Shown in pieces: positions 36,763 through 45,772 of a stretch of DNA of 64,000 bases (positions are counted from its first letter, which is position 1; each line of letters begins with the position of its first letter). The notes below the pieces were generated by a model that made no database searches, was not told the origin of the DNA, and worked only from the letters and a program-made list of their open reading frames with translations. This stretch comes from Peptoclostridium litorale DSM 5388 (GTDB lineage Bacteria > Bacillota > Clostridia > Peptostreptococcales > Peptostreptococcaceae). Location: assembly GCF_900141635.1 (NCBI RefSeq), contig NZ_FSRH01000009.1, positions 1 through 64,000 of the forward strand. The letters run 5' to 3'. A program made the translations under genes and the position numbers.

Positions 36763-37176
36763 ATGTCTGAAAAATTTACAGTGGGACAAGTTGTAAAGGG
36801 AAAAGTTACAGGTATAAAACCATTTGGAGCATTTGTGGCTCTTGATGACAATACCCAGGGACTTGTTCATATTTCACAGGTTACTCATGGATTCCTTAAG
36901 GATATAAACGAAGCTCTTTCTGTGGGCGACGAGGTAGAGGTTAAAGTCCTTTCTATTGACGAGAATTCAAAGAGAATTTCTCTTTCAATAAAGGATGCAA
37001 AGCCAAGTCCTAAACCGGAATTCCAACCAAGACCTACAAGACCGGCAAGACCTTCGCAGCCGTCACAGCCTAATCGTGCTTCTTCAAACCCAGGAACGCT
37101 TGAAGACATGCTTAAGCAGTGGTCTAAAGACTCTAACGAGAGACAAGCTGCAATCAACAAAAGATCCAACAAGTAA
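36763..37176 (+). CDS. S1 RNA-binding domain protein (YugI/GSP13-like)
   Basis: 137 residues. Residues 1-78 form one S1/OB domain (FTVGQVVKGKVTGIKPFGAFVAL, GLVHISQVTHGF, VKVLSIDENSKRISLSIKD). The tail is Pro/Arg/Gln-rich (RPTRPARPSQPSQP), then LEDMLKQWSKDSNERQA, an arrangement seen in Bacillus YugI (general stress protein 13) and related ribosome-associated proteins. Probably binds RNA or ribosomes. It has GGGAG before the ATG and stands alone with a strong terminator. Confidence 0.92.
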   Translation: MSEKFTVGQVVKGKVTGIKPFGAFVALDDNTQGLVHISQVTHGFLKDINEALSVGDEVEVKVLSIDENSKRISLSIKDAKPSPKPEFQPRPTRPARPSQPSQPNRASSNPGTLEDMLKQWSKDSNERQAAINKRSNK

Positions 37177-37180
37177 TAAA

Positions 37181-37225
37181 ACAAAAGAAAAAGCCTTCGC
37201 ATACTGCGAAGGCTTTTTCTTTTGT
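37181..37225. terminator. Bidirectional terminator between S1 gene and sppA
   Basis: A 21-base perfect inverted repeat (ACAAAAGAAAAAGCCTTCGCA and its complement) around TAC, ending in TTTTTCTTTT. It touches the sppA stop codon. Confidence 0.92.
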
Positions 37226-39031
37226 CTAATCTTCAATTTCAACCGGCATCAGCATAAGAGGTTTTTTGCTCCAAGCCTCAAGCCTGTCATATTCGTCCAA
37301 AAATTCCTGCACCTTTTGAAGCTCAGCCGGGATATGAGTTCGATCCATTCCCGCAAGTTTTGCAGCCTTTTCCCTTATTTTAAATGCAGCTTTTTTGTAT
37401 CCCGCATCATTTTGTGCGACTTCCACGCTGTATTCCTCAAGCTTCAGCTGGTCTGCAAGAGCCTGAATTGCATCGCCAAGGCCTCCCAGCTCGTCCACAA
37501 GGCCGTTTTCAAGAGCCTGACTTCCTGTCCATACTCTTCCTCCGGCAATCTTCTCAACCTGCTCCATTTCAATCCCTCTTCCAGTGGACACCCTGCTTTT
37601 AAACTCCGCATACACCTTGTCTATGTTTGCCTGAAGCGCGTTTTTTTCGCTTTCGCTCATGTCCTTTGAGATGTCGAATACTGATGCGTTCTCCCCCCTT
37701 GATATTGTATCCTGGTTTATTCCTATCTTTTCGAAAAGCCCTTCAACACTCGGTATTACTGCAACAACACCGATGGATCCTGTAACCGTATCTTCTCCTG
37801 CAAATATCTTGTCGGCTGGAGCTGACATGTAATACCCTCCTGATGCCGCAACCTGCCCCATAGATACGTATACAGGCTTTTTCTCTTTTGCCCTTTGTAT
37901 GCTCTCGTGTATTATTTCAGATGCAAGGGCCGATCCTCCCGGCGAGTTGACCCTCAGCACTATGCCCTTTACTTCATCGTCTTTGGCAGCCGCTTCTATC
38001 TGGGCGCATATCCTGGATGGTATTATCGAAGGCTCCTTGTCTATTATCGAAGGGTTTATGTCGCTCATGTATATTCCCCCTTCGGCATATATTACCGCTA
38101 TCTTGTCCGATGCCGGATTTTTCATATGGCTTTCAGCGTAGTTGGTCGAAACGTATTTCTCGATTCCTATTACAGGCGGTTTCTCATCGCCTTTCGCAAG
38201 GCTTTCAATAAAGCTCTCACGGTAGTCAAGATTGTCTATAAGCCCTTTTTCCTTCGCCTCTATCGGGCTTATGAGGTATATCTCCCCGCTGTCCACCATC
38301 TGCTGAACCCTTTCCTTTTCTATCCCTCTCTTTTCAGACACGTCTTCTATGAAGTTTTTAAGTCTGCTTTCATAGACCTCAAGCACCTGCTCTCTTTGCT
38401 GGTCTGATATCGAATCCCTCACATAGCTTTCTCCATACGTCTTGTATGGTCCTGTGTTTACAACGGTATAGCTCACACCCCATTTGTCAAAAAGTGTCTT
38501 GTAGTATGAGTACGAGGCGTAGTATCCTGTTATATTAAAGCTTGCCGACTGAGACGGCGTCATAACTATGCTGTCTGCAAGAAGGGCATTTCTGTATGAA
38601 TTTTGGGAAGCCCCGTTTCCAAACGCATATATCTTCTTTCCGCTTGTCTTGTATTCCTCCACTGCCTTTTCAAATTCATCATAATGCTGGCTTGAAAATC
38701 CCAGAGAGTCCATGTCCAGTATTAGACCTTCCACATTCGGGTCTGTTCCCGCCGCCTTTATGGCAGACAGCATATTGAACATGGAAATATCCTTTTCAAC
38801 CGCCCAGTCGTCAACATACATGTACGGGTTCTCAGTCAGATCTGAAGGCATTGAAATCTCAACGTATGTTCCCGGATCTATAGTCTTTATGTTCGAGGAA
38901 ATAACTTTTATTCCCCAAAACGCTATTACCGCGATTATCACTACTACTGCTGATGTGACTAAAAGGGTATAGAACCTCTTTACTATGTCCTTTATGAATC
39001 TTTTTAATCCTGATGCAATTTTTGATGCCAT
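37226..39031 (-). CDS. sppA: Signal peptide peptidase SppA, double-domain (67K) type
   Basis: 601 residues with one N-terminal membrane helix (about 22-45), then two S49 domains. The first half carries the general-base Lys in GPYKTYGES (Lys197) and the second the nucleophile Ser in QVAASGGYYMS (Ser397), with PGGSALASEII and GSIGVV. This is the E. coli-like long form, which cleaves leftover signal peptides in the membrane; many Gram-positives have only the short form. Ribosome-binding site AAAGGAG, eight bases from the ATG. Confidence 0.94.
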   Translation of the reverse strand: MASKIASGLKRFIKDIVKRFYTLLVTSAVVVIIAVIAFWGIKVISSNIKTIDPGTYVEISMPSDLTENPYMYVDDWAVEKDISMFNMLSAIKAAGTDPNVEGLILDMDSLGFSSQHYDEFEKAVEEYKTSGKKIYAFGNGASQNSYRNALLADSIVMTPSQSASFNITGYYASYSYYKTLFDKWGVSYTVVNTGPYKTYGESYVRDSISDQQREQVLEVYESRLKNFIEDVSEKRGIEKERVQQMVDSGEIYLISPIEAKEKGLIDNLDYRESFIESLAKGDEKPPVIGIEKYVSTNYAESHMKNPASDKIAVIYAEGGIYMSDINPSIIDKEPSIIPSRICAQIEAAAKDDEVKGIVLRVNSPGGSALASEIIHESIQRAKEKKPVYVSMGQVAASGGYYMSAPADKIFAGEDTVTGSIGVVAVIPSVEGLFEKIGINQDTISRGENASVFDISKDMSESEKNALQANIDKVYAEFKSRVSTGRGIEMEQVEKIAGGRVWTGSQALENGLVDELGGLGDAIQALADQLKLEEYSVEVAQNDAGYKKAAFKIREKAAKLAGMDRTHIPAELQKVQEFLDEYDRLEAWSKKPLMLMPVEIED

Positions 39032-39189
39032 AGACCATTCTCCTTTTGGTTTGAATTTTGTTCATGCGACGCTTATCCAATACCAGTCCGCAGCCGCTTT
39101 TACATACTTACTAATGCTTACCCATACTATTCTAATACAAAAATTACCCATTCCATATTAATTCTTTCTTATTTTTTAAATTCCCAAGT

Positions 39190-40488
39190 TTAATGCAATC
39201 TGCTTATCGCCTGCGCACACTGGGCTCTTGTGGCATATTCATCAGGGTCGAACCCCTCGTATAAAAGCCCTCTTCTCTGCGCGGCATTTACATAACCGTC
39301 ATACCATTTCTCCCCCGAAAATCTTGCTGCTATGCCTTCAAGCCCCTTAGCCCTCACCAGCATTGTCATAACCTGGGCTCCGGTTACATTCTGGTCTGGA
39401 GCGAATATGTCCTTTTCAATTCCCGAAACCAGCCCTTTCGAATAGGCAAGGCTCACTACGGGGCTTGACCAGTGCTCCTTAACATCCTTGAAAGGGGTGG
39501 TTTTTTTAGATATTTGGCCTTCAAACTCCATTGCGTATATTAGAAATTTTGAAAATTCGGCCCTTGTGACCTTGTTTTGGGGCCTGAAAGTATAGTCCGG
39601 ATAGCCCGACGCTATTCCCCTGTTTACAATTTCCATTACCGCCGGATAATGCGAATCGCTCCTTTTAACATCGCTGAACATGTCTGCATTGTGAAGCTTT
39701 TTGAATACCGAATATTCCTTTTCATAGTCCGTCACAGCCGCCAAAGCTATGCTTGTGGCCTTATAATCCGGCTTTCCGGAGATTTTGCCGTCTGAAAATG
39801 ATCCGTCTGAAAGCCTGTATGTCCTTATTCTGTCCAAAAGCCCCTTGTCCTTATGGCCAAGGTTTGACTTTGCCATAAGCGCCCACGAGAGGGTTTCGCA
39901 GTCCTTTTCAGATTTAAGCCCAAGGCTTAAAAATCCAAGCGCCCTTTGGACGCTTTCTTCAGATTCCATGCCGAGGCTCTTGAACGCCAGTATTGCCTGC
40001 GCCGTTGTTTTGAGATCGGATTTTTCCCCTTTATTCACTGCAAACCCTCCATCGCTGTTTTGATTCGTCTTGAGCCACCTGAGAGCCGCCGACTTGTCAT
40101 ATCCGTTGTCCCATGCGCTGTAAAGCGATATTATCGACCATATATGCGCTTTCAGGTCGCCTTTTTCACCCGAGCCGGGATACATTGCAAATTGACCGTT
40201 TTCCATCTGAGCTCCTCTTATGCTCGCCGCAATTGCCGATACGTCACTGCCCACGGCTTTTTGCGCCATTAGCCTCATGGCATTTGAATATGTCGAATCC
40301 CCAGATTGTGAAAATCCATATTCCGAAACGTCATTGTCCGATGCGTAGAGGGAAAGTATTCCCCAGGCATCCTTGTCGTGGTTCATTATATAGTACTGGG
40401 CCTGTATTTCAGCTGCGCTTGAAACAGTGTAAAACATAGACGCCGCAATCACTATTCCCGACAATATGAATGAGACGATTTTTTTCAT
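39190..40488 (-). CDS. Secreted alpha/alpha-toroid (prenyltransferase-like) protein with SLH domains
   Basis: 432 residues. The signal peptide is residues 1-26. Residues about 30-240 carry repeats of the squalene-cyclase/prenyltransferase toroid fold: SIRGAQMENGQFAMYPG, LRWLKTNQNSDGGFAVNKG, SDLKTTAQAILAFKSLG, RTYRLSDGSFSDG. The C-terminal ~180 residues hold three SLH domains (FSDVKRSDSHYPAVMEIVNRGIASGYPDYTFRPQNKVTRAEF and later copies), so it is wall-anchored. No DxDD cyclase motif is seen, so a binding rather than catalytic role is likely (inference). Single gene; GGGGTGAAG site before the ATG. Confidence 0.87.
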   Translation of the reverse strand: MKKIVSFILSGIVIAASMFYTVSSAAEIQAQYYIMNHDKDAWGILSLYASDNDVSEYGFSQSGDSTYSNAMRLMAQKAVGSDVSAIAASIRGAQMENGQFAMYPGSGEKGDLKAHIWSIISLYSAWDNGYDKSAALRWLKTNQNSDGGFAVNKGEKSDLKTTAQAILAFKSLGMESEESVQRALGFLSLGLKSEKDCETLSWALMAKSNLGHKDKGLLDRIRTYRLSDGSFSDGKISGKPDYKATSIALAAVTDYEKEYSVFKKLHNADMFSDVKRSDSHYPAVMEIVNRGIASGYPDYTFRPQNKVTRAEFSKFLIYAMEFEGQISKKTTPFKDVKEHWSSPVVSLAYSKGLVSGIEKDIFAPDQNVTGAQVMTMLVRAKGLEGIAARFSGEKWYDGYVNAAQRRGLLYEGFDPDEYATRAQCAQAISRLH

Positions 40489-40612
40489 AACTTCACCCCG
40501 CCCTCAAAATTTTAATATTCAGTAATATCCTTATACCCTTTTTGTATATCCACACTTCAATTTCAGCTTTACCCGGCCTTTCTCTTTTCGGACAATCAGA
40601 GTAAAATATAAA

Positions 40613-40638
40613 AGTCCCGCCGCATATGCGGCGGGACT
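40613..40638 (-). terminator. Terminator of the DHOD-like gene
   Basis: AGTCCCGCCGCAT is followed by its exact complement, a 26-base perfect palindrome, then TTTTATATTTT on the minus strand. Confidence 0.82.
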
Positions 40639-40679
40639 GAAAATTCAAATCCTGCAGAAGTTTTAAATTTACCCTGCCT

Positions 40680-41687
40680 CTATCTGACAGGCTCCTTGGC
40701 TTCATACGGCCTCATTAAAAAGTCCACATACTGAGCCCTTTCATATGCATAAGGGTCTTTTAGATTCCCCTTTGAAAGCTTTCCTCTGAAATCCTCTATT
40801 TTTTCGTATCCCTTGCCTTCCATCCACCTTATAATGTCCTCTATCATCTTCTCCACATGGCCTACGTTATGCTTGTATACTGCACTTACTATCTGTACGC
40901 AATTTGCTCCTGCAAGCAGCATCTTTATTACATCCTCGCCGCTCATTATTCCAGTGGAAGAGCATATGTCAGCTCTTATCTTCCCTTCCAAAAGTCCGGC
41001 ATATCTCAGGGGAAGCTTCATGTCTTCCCGATTGCTGAAATTGAGTGTGAGAGTGTTTTTCTCATTCTTCACATCTATATCCGGCTCGAAAAGCCTGTTA
41101 AAAAGCACGAATCCATTAGCCCCCATATTGTCCATTTTAGATACTACGTTCATGACATTTGAATAAAAAGGACTTAGCTTTACAGACACCGGAATCGAGA
41201 CTTCCCTTTTTATCTTTGAAAGTATGTCCAGCTGGGCCTTTTCTATTGACTCCCCAGTCTCGTCCAAGCTCCTTGGTACGGAGTAGAAATTGAGCTCGAG
41301 CCCGTCTACGCCAATCTCTTCAAGCTTTTTGGCATATTCAACCCACGACTCCTCGTATACGGCGTTAAGACTTGCTATAACAGGTATTTCGAGATTTTGC
41401 TTGAGCTTTTTGATGTTTAAAAGATGCTCTTTTATCCCAGCGTGCTCCAGCTGGGGATGAGTTGTTATCATCTCCGCATGTCTTTCGTTGAAAGCCTCCA
41501 GATCCTCTTCAAGCTCCATCTTCTCGAGCTGTATCTGCTCTTCAAATACAGACTTGTATACTATAGCAGCAGCCCCGGCCTTTTCAAGCCTCTTCATAGT
41601 TTCTATATTTGATGAAAGATTGCTGGCCCCTATTACTATAGGAGTTTTAAGGTGTATCCCCATGAAACTGGTCTTAAGCCTCTTCAT
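40680..41687 (-). CDS. Dihydroorotate dehydrogenase-like FMN enzyme
   Basis: 335 residues with a TIM-barrel DHOD-like fold: KTSFMGIHLKTPIVIGASNLSS at the N-terminus, IPVIASLNAVYEESWVEYAK, GVDGLELNFY, IPVSVKLSPFYSNV and GANCVQIVSAVYKH (phosphate/FMN-binding end). The NAD-dependent DHOD-like protein family has members of unknown substrate; there is no pyrimidine operon here, so true DHOD activity is doubtful. The ATG at 41687 is eight bases after GAGGAGG; the frame to 41777 starts before it. Confidence 0.85.
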   Translation of the reverse strand: MKRLKTSFMGIHLKTPIVIGASNLSSNIETMKRLEKAGAAAIVYKSVFEEQIQLEKMELEEDLEAFNERHAEMITTHPQLEHAGIKEHLLNIKKLKQNLEIPVIASLNAVYEESWVEYAKKLEEIGVDGLELNFYSVPRSLDETGESIEKAQLDILSKIKREVSIPVSVKLSPFYSNVMNVVSKMDNMGANGFVLFNRLFEPDIDVKNEKNTLTLNFSNREDMKLPLRYAGLLEGKIRADICSSTGIMSGEDVIKMLLAGANCVQIVSAVYKHNVGHVEKMIEDIIRWMEGKGYEKIEDFRGKLSKGNLKDPYAYERAQYVDFLMRPYEAKEPVR

Positions 41688-41914
41688 TCCATATTCCTCC
41701 TCGTCAAAATTATTCCCCTTTGCACTTCGCCACTGCGCAGCGCTTTTTTTAGATATTTTTATATAATATATTTTCAAATATGATTATTTTTTACCCATTT
41801 GTCTCTTAAGCTAACACCACATACCTGCAATAAATTCAAATATCATTTAATTTTATAGATTCAACGAAAAGGTGCAAGCCCGGTCCAATACTTGCAACGG
41901 GCTGCAATGTACAC

Positions 41915-41952
41915 AAAAAAGCCTGGATATTCCAAAATATTCAGACTTTTTT
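41915..41952. terminator. Isolated terminator-like hairpin left of the repeat array
   Basis: AAAAAAGCCTGGATATT pairs with AATATTCAGACTTTTTT (two mismatches), with T tracts on both sides. No gene ends here on either strand, so it may end a transcript coming from the repeat array on the minus strand. Confidence 0.6.
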
Positions 41953-42124
41953 GTTTTTTGTTTAACCCCGGCTTTTGCAAGGCTTACACGTTCGCCAAAA
42001 CCCCGGTACTTATGATATTTTGATTTTTTTTTATATTTTTGTGTTTAAATAAATATCACTTAGGTATAAATACAATACAAAACAAATTAACTTCTAAGAC
42101 TTAGAAAATTCATCCGAAGGGACT

Positions 42125-42500
42125 GATTCCACCAAAACAATCATAATGCCATACAGACATTTCAGAAAGAGAAAAAAGTGATCTTTCTAATTCAAAAGAA
42201 GGGGATGTGATTCCACCAAAACTGGCATAATACCATACAGACATTCTGGAAAGAGAAAAAAGTGATCTTTCTAATTCATAAAGAAGGGGATGTGATTCCA
42301 CCAAAATGAATAAGTGTTTTATAGATGGCATTCCGGAAAGAGAAAAGTTGATTTACCCAAATTCAAAAGGATAGGATGTGATTCCACCATAGAATATAAT
42401 CCTTACCAAGACCTTACGGAAAGAGAAAAAAGTGATCTTTCTAATTCAAAAGATAGGATGTGATTCCACCAAAATATGAATAGCTTAGAAGAAACTACAG
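42125..42500. repeat. Tandem array of ~85-bp units with conserved core and variable segment
   Basis: GATTCCACC recurs at 42125, 42209, 42294, 42380 and 42462, giving periods of 84, 85, 86 and 82 bases. Each unit has a ~57-base core (GGAAAGAGAAAAAAGTGATC, then TTTCTAATTCAAAAG, then GATGTGATTCCACCAAAA) and a ~27-base segment that differs between units except in the first two. Within the core GAAAGA can pair with TCTTTC. Periods are not multiples of three, so it is not coding. It is bounded by terminators at 41915 and 42506. I do not recognise the family. Confidence 0.8.
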
Positions 42501-42505
42501 AATAA

Positions 42506-42539
42506 AAGGCCGATTTTGAAAAAATTCAATATCGGCCTT
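42506..42539 (-). terminator. Terminator of typA
   Basis: AAGGCCGATTTTGAA pairs with TTCAATATCGGCCTT (one mismatch); TTTTATTCTG follows on the minus strand. Confidence 0.78.
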
Positions 42540-42557
42540 GATTCATTTTTGTATTTA

Positions 42558-44384
42558 TTACTGAACGTTTCTCTTTTTGTTGTATTTGACTCTGTCCGAC
42601 TCGTTCAGGACTTTCTTTCTAAGTCTTATGCTGTCAGGCGTAACTTCAACAAGCTCGTCGTCAGCTATGAACTCAAGCGCTTCTTCAAGAGTGAATGTTC
42701 TTGGAGTGGCAAGCTTTATTGCATCGTCCGAACCTGAAGCTCTTGTGTTTGTAAGTTTTTTGTTTTTGCAAGGGTTTACAGTCATGTCTTCTTTTCTGCT
42801 GTTTATTCCGATTATCATTCCCTCGTAAACCTCTGTAGCAGGGCTTACCGTCATAGTAGCTCTGTCACTTAGGTTGTAAAGAGAATATGCCATTGTCGTT
42901 CCGTTTTCCTGAGATATAAGAACTCCGTTGATTCTGTGAGGAATCTCTCCCTTGTGAGGCTCGAATCTTTCGAAAGACCTTACAAGAGTTCCCTCTCCCC
43001 TTGTATCGTTTATGAATTCACTTCTGTATCCCAAAAGTCCCCTTGTAGGAACTACGAATTCCATTTTAGTGTATCCTTCTTCTGTTCCCATAGCTTCCAT
43101 CATACCTTTTCTAAGGTTAAGCTTTGATATTACAGTACCAGAATGCTCGTCTGGAACGCTCGCTATAACCCTTTCAACAGGCTCCATAAGAACTCCGTCT
43201 TCATGGTGCATAAGAACCTGAGGCTTCGATACAGAAACTTCGTATCCTTCTCTTCTCATATTCTCAAGAAGTATAGAAAGGTGAAGCTCCCCTCTTCCTG
43301 AAACCTTGTATCCGTCAGTAGTTTCAAGAGGATCGACTTTAAGTCCAACGTTGACTTCAAGCTCTTTTTCTAGTCTGTCCTTTATATGTCTTGTAGTAAT
43401 GAACTTACCGCTTTTTCCGCACAGTGGAGAGTCGTTTACAAGGAAGTTCATAGAAAGAGTAGGCTCTTCTATCTTTATCATTTCCATAGGCTCTAGCGTA
43501 TCTTCGCTGTTTCCTATAGTCTCCCCTATTGATATTGTGCTTATTCCCGAAATAACTGCTATGTCGCCGCTTACTGCCTCATCGCAAGCATTTTGGCTTA
43601 GTCCTTCATATGTGAAAAGTTTTGCTATTTTTCCTCTCTCTATGCTTCCGTCTCTCTTGTGCACGGCAACAGTTTGACCCTGCTTAACTTTTCCCTTGTA
43701 TATTCTACCCACTCCAAGTCTTCCTATATACTCGTCGTATCCAAGAGCCGATATTTGCATTTGAAGAGGCTCTTCGTCAAGGTCAGGATATTCCTGAACG
43801 TGGTTTATTATAGTTTCGAAAAGCGGCGAAAGGTCTGTGCTCTCATCTTCCATGGCACGTTTTGCTATTCCTTCCTTAGCCACACCGAATATGATAGGGA
43901 AGTCAAGCTGCTCGTCAGTGGCGTCAAGTTCTATGAAAAGGTCAAGAACCATGTCCACTACTTCCTCCGCCCTTTGGTCTTTCTTGTCTATCTTGTTTAT
44001 GAAAAGTATAGGCTTTATTCCCATTTCAAGAGACTTCTTAAGCACGAATCTAGTCTGAGGCATTGGGCCCTCGCTCGAGTCTACAAGAAGTATAGCCGTG
44101 TCGACAGTCTTTATAACCCTCTCAACTTCAGATGAGAAGTCAGAGTGACCTGGCGTGTCCACTATGTTTATTTTAGTTCCGTTGTAGCTTATGGCACAGT
44201 TTTTAGAGTATATCGTTATTCCTCTTTCTCTCTCTATGTCATTGCTGTCCATTACGCAGTCAACTACTTCTTGGTTCTCCCTGAATACTCCACTTTGAGA
44301 CAAGAATGCATCTACAAGAGTCGACTTTCCAGCATCTACGTGGGCTATTACGGCCACGTTTATTATTCCTTTTCTCTTTTGCAT
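42558..44384 (-). CDS. typA: TypA/BipA ribosome-associated GTPase
   Basis: 608 residues, normal for the family. G domain motifs: AHVDAGKST (P-loop), RGITI (switch I), DTPGHSDF, NKIDKKD. Domains II, III and the BipA-specific C-terminus follow (GRGELHLSILLENMRREGYE, GLLGYRSEFINDTRGEG). It is an EF-G-like factor acting in 50S assembly, cold and stress growth. The ATG at 44384 (MQKRKGIINVAV) matches the usual N-terminus, though the AAAAGGA site is ~13 bases away. Monocistronic. Confidence 0.96.
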   Translation of the reverse strand: MQKRKGIINVAVIAHVDAGKSTLVDAFLSQSGVFRENQEVVDCVMDSNDIERERGITIYSKNCAISYNGTKINIVDTPGHSDFSSEVERVIKTVDTAILLVDSSEGPMPQTRFVLKKSLEMGIKPILFINKIDKKDQRAEEVVDMVLDLFIELDATDEQLDFPIIFGVAKEGIAKRAMEDESTDLSPLFETIINHVQEYPDLDEEPLQMQISALGYDEYIGRLGVGRIYKGKVKQGQTVAVHKRDGSIERGKIAKLFTYEGLSQNACDEAVSGDIAVISGISTISIGETIGNSEDTLEPMEMIKIEEPTLSMNFLVNDSPLCGKSGKFITTRHIKDRLEKELEVNVGLKVDPLETTDGYKVSGRGELHLSILLENMRREGYEVSVSKPQVLMHHEDGVLMEPVERVIASVPDEHSGTVISKLNLRKGMMEAMGTEEGYTKMEFVVPTRGLLGYRSEFINDTRGEGTLVRSFERFEPHKGEIPHRINGVLISQENGTTMAYSLYNLSDRATMTVSPATEVYEGMIIGINSRKEDMTVNPCKNKKLTNTRASGSDDAIKLATPRTFTLEEALEFIADDELVEVTPDSIRLRKKVLNESDRVKYNKKRNVQ

Positions 44385-44574
44385 AAGTTTACCATTCCTT
44401 TTTAAATTATCAAGTTTTCTTTGAAATATATATCTCAACCTGCGAAACCCAGCTATGAAGCGGGTTCGAGCTTTTAATCCGTTCTCTTTTTTTGAGCCAC
44501 TATACTATTTTACACCTAAAACATAAGGGAATCAAATTAAATTTATGTTATTCATTAAAAATAAATATTTTCAC

Positions 44575-44630
44575 ATATAAAATCCCGATGCAATAAAGCC
44601 ATCAAGCCTTATCATATCGAGATTTTATAT
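44575..44630 (-). terminator. Long composite hairpin ending the ABC/UroD/CobW operon
   Basis: ATATAAAATC-c-CGAT (44575-44589) pairs with ATCG-a-GATTTTATAT (44616-44630); ATAA-GC/GC-TTAT forms an inner stem. It lies just after the CobW gene on the minus strand. Confidence 0.65.
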
Positions 44631-44675
44631 ACCTTCACATTTATTCCTCAGCGAGAGCCTGTGCACAGGACGAAT

Positions 44676-45749
44676 CTATTCAATCGATCCCTTGAACATA
44701 TCCACTATCCCCTGCTCGTCAAGTTCTTTTCCTATTACGCAAAGTCCGTGCGCTCCTGGTTTTGCATCGCCATATATGGAATATCTTCCGTTGACATAAC
44801 TGAATTCAACAGCGCTGTCATAGCCAGATACAAACCCTTTGGCCCTTATTACGCTTCCATAGCCCCCTCGTGAAAGCGCCTTGAGCCTTTTTTCAAGTTC
44901 GTCTGCGCTCATTCCCATGCGTGGAACAACCGATACCGACATGAGTCCCTGTGCAGAGTCTCTGTGTTCATGGTCGTGTCCTTCGCAAGAGCAGCCGCAA
45001 TCGCAATTCCCTTCATGGCTGTGATCGTGTCCGCGAGAACGATCATACCCTTCATGTGAGCATGAATGATCTTCATATCTACCGCAACCGCAGGAGCAGC
45101 TCTCTTTTTCATTCATTTCAAAATCCATTTTAAAAAGCTTCCCGTACTCCTTGCCAAAACTTCCCTCTATCATGCCGAAAAACTCTATGTCCTTTATGTC
45201 GTCCCACTGCTCATCTACAACCGTGGCGTTTGGGCTCAATATTTTTACGGCCTTTGCAACATTTCTGACAGTCTCCCTGTCAGTCTCTTGAACCTTGCTC
45301 AGTACCACAGTGTCGGCAGTGCTTATCTGGTCCCTGAAAAACTCTCCGAACGCATCGACATTCTCGAGGTAGTCCACAGCATCGACTATTGTAGTGCAGC
45401 TTTGGAGCTCGCATGAGCTTTTTATACTCTCCTTTTGGAGTATGGGAGTTATCCAGCTCAGCATGCCCACACCAGTAGGCTCTATCACTATTCTGTCGGG
45501 CTTGAATTTTTCGGCTATTTCCACTATGGACTTTTCAAAGTCCATTTTCATGCTGCAGCATATACAGCCGCTTGAAAGCTCTATTACGTCAAAGCCCTCC
45601 CTTTGTATGATTTCAGCATCTATTCCTATCTCTCCGAATTCATTTTCAAGAAGGACCGTCTTTTGACCCTCGCATGCACTCAGAAGCCTCTTTATAAATG
45701 TGGTCTTCCCGGCACCCAAAAATCCCGATATTATGTTTACCTTTATCAA
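44676..45749 (-). CDS. CobW/P47K-family G3E GTPase with Cys/His-rich metal-binding region
   Basis: 357 residues. Walker A SGFLGAGKTTF at 8-18, the metal-binding CxCC motif GCICC at 61-65, and SKVQETD as the guanine-specificity region (SKxD-like). Between the GTPase and C-terminal domains, about residues 215-262, there is a dense Cys/His segment (SCSCGCGRYEDHSCSH, GHDHSHEGNCDCGC, GHDHEH), probably a metal store or delivery loop for Zn, Co or Ni. COG0523 members insert metals into target enzymes, and here the target could be the Zn-dependent UroD-type methyltransferase two genes upstream. TTG start at 45749 after GAGGGG. Last gene of its operon. Confidence 0.9.
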   Translation of the reverse strand: MIKVNIISGFLGAGKTTFIKRLLSACEGQKTVLLENEFGEIGIDAEIIQREGFDVIELSSGCICCSMKMDFEKSIVEIAEKFKPDRIVIEPTGVGMLSWITPILQKESIKSSCELQSCTTIVDAVDYLENVDAFGEFFRDQISTADTVVLSKVQETDRETVRNVAKAVKILSPNATVVDEQWDDIKDIEFFGMIEGSFGKEYGKLFKMDFEMNEKESCSCGCGRYEDHSCSHEGYDRSRGHDHSHEGNCDCGCSCEGHDHEHRDSAQGLMSVSVVPRMGMSADELEKRLKALSRGGYGSVIRAKGFVSGYDSAVEFSYVNGRYSIYGDAKPGAHGLCVIGKELDEQGIVDMFKGSIE

Positions 45750-45772
45750 AATATTCCCCTCTTTCTACTCAC

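Noticed and set aside
40680-41687. True pyrimidine-pathway dihydroorotate dehydrogenase
   Set aside because: No pyrimidine operon around it; sequence fits the wider DHOD-like group, so only a family-level call is given.
42110-42331. 73-aa minus-strand ORF with FGGITSP repeats
   Set aside because: It is a translation of part of the repeat array; unit lengths are not multiples of three and the reading frame does not persist.
42125-42500. CRISPR array
   Set aside because: Cores are ~57 bases and imperfect, the period is ~85, the first two variable segments are nearly alike and no cas gene is in the window.
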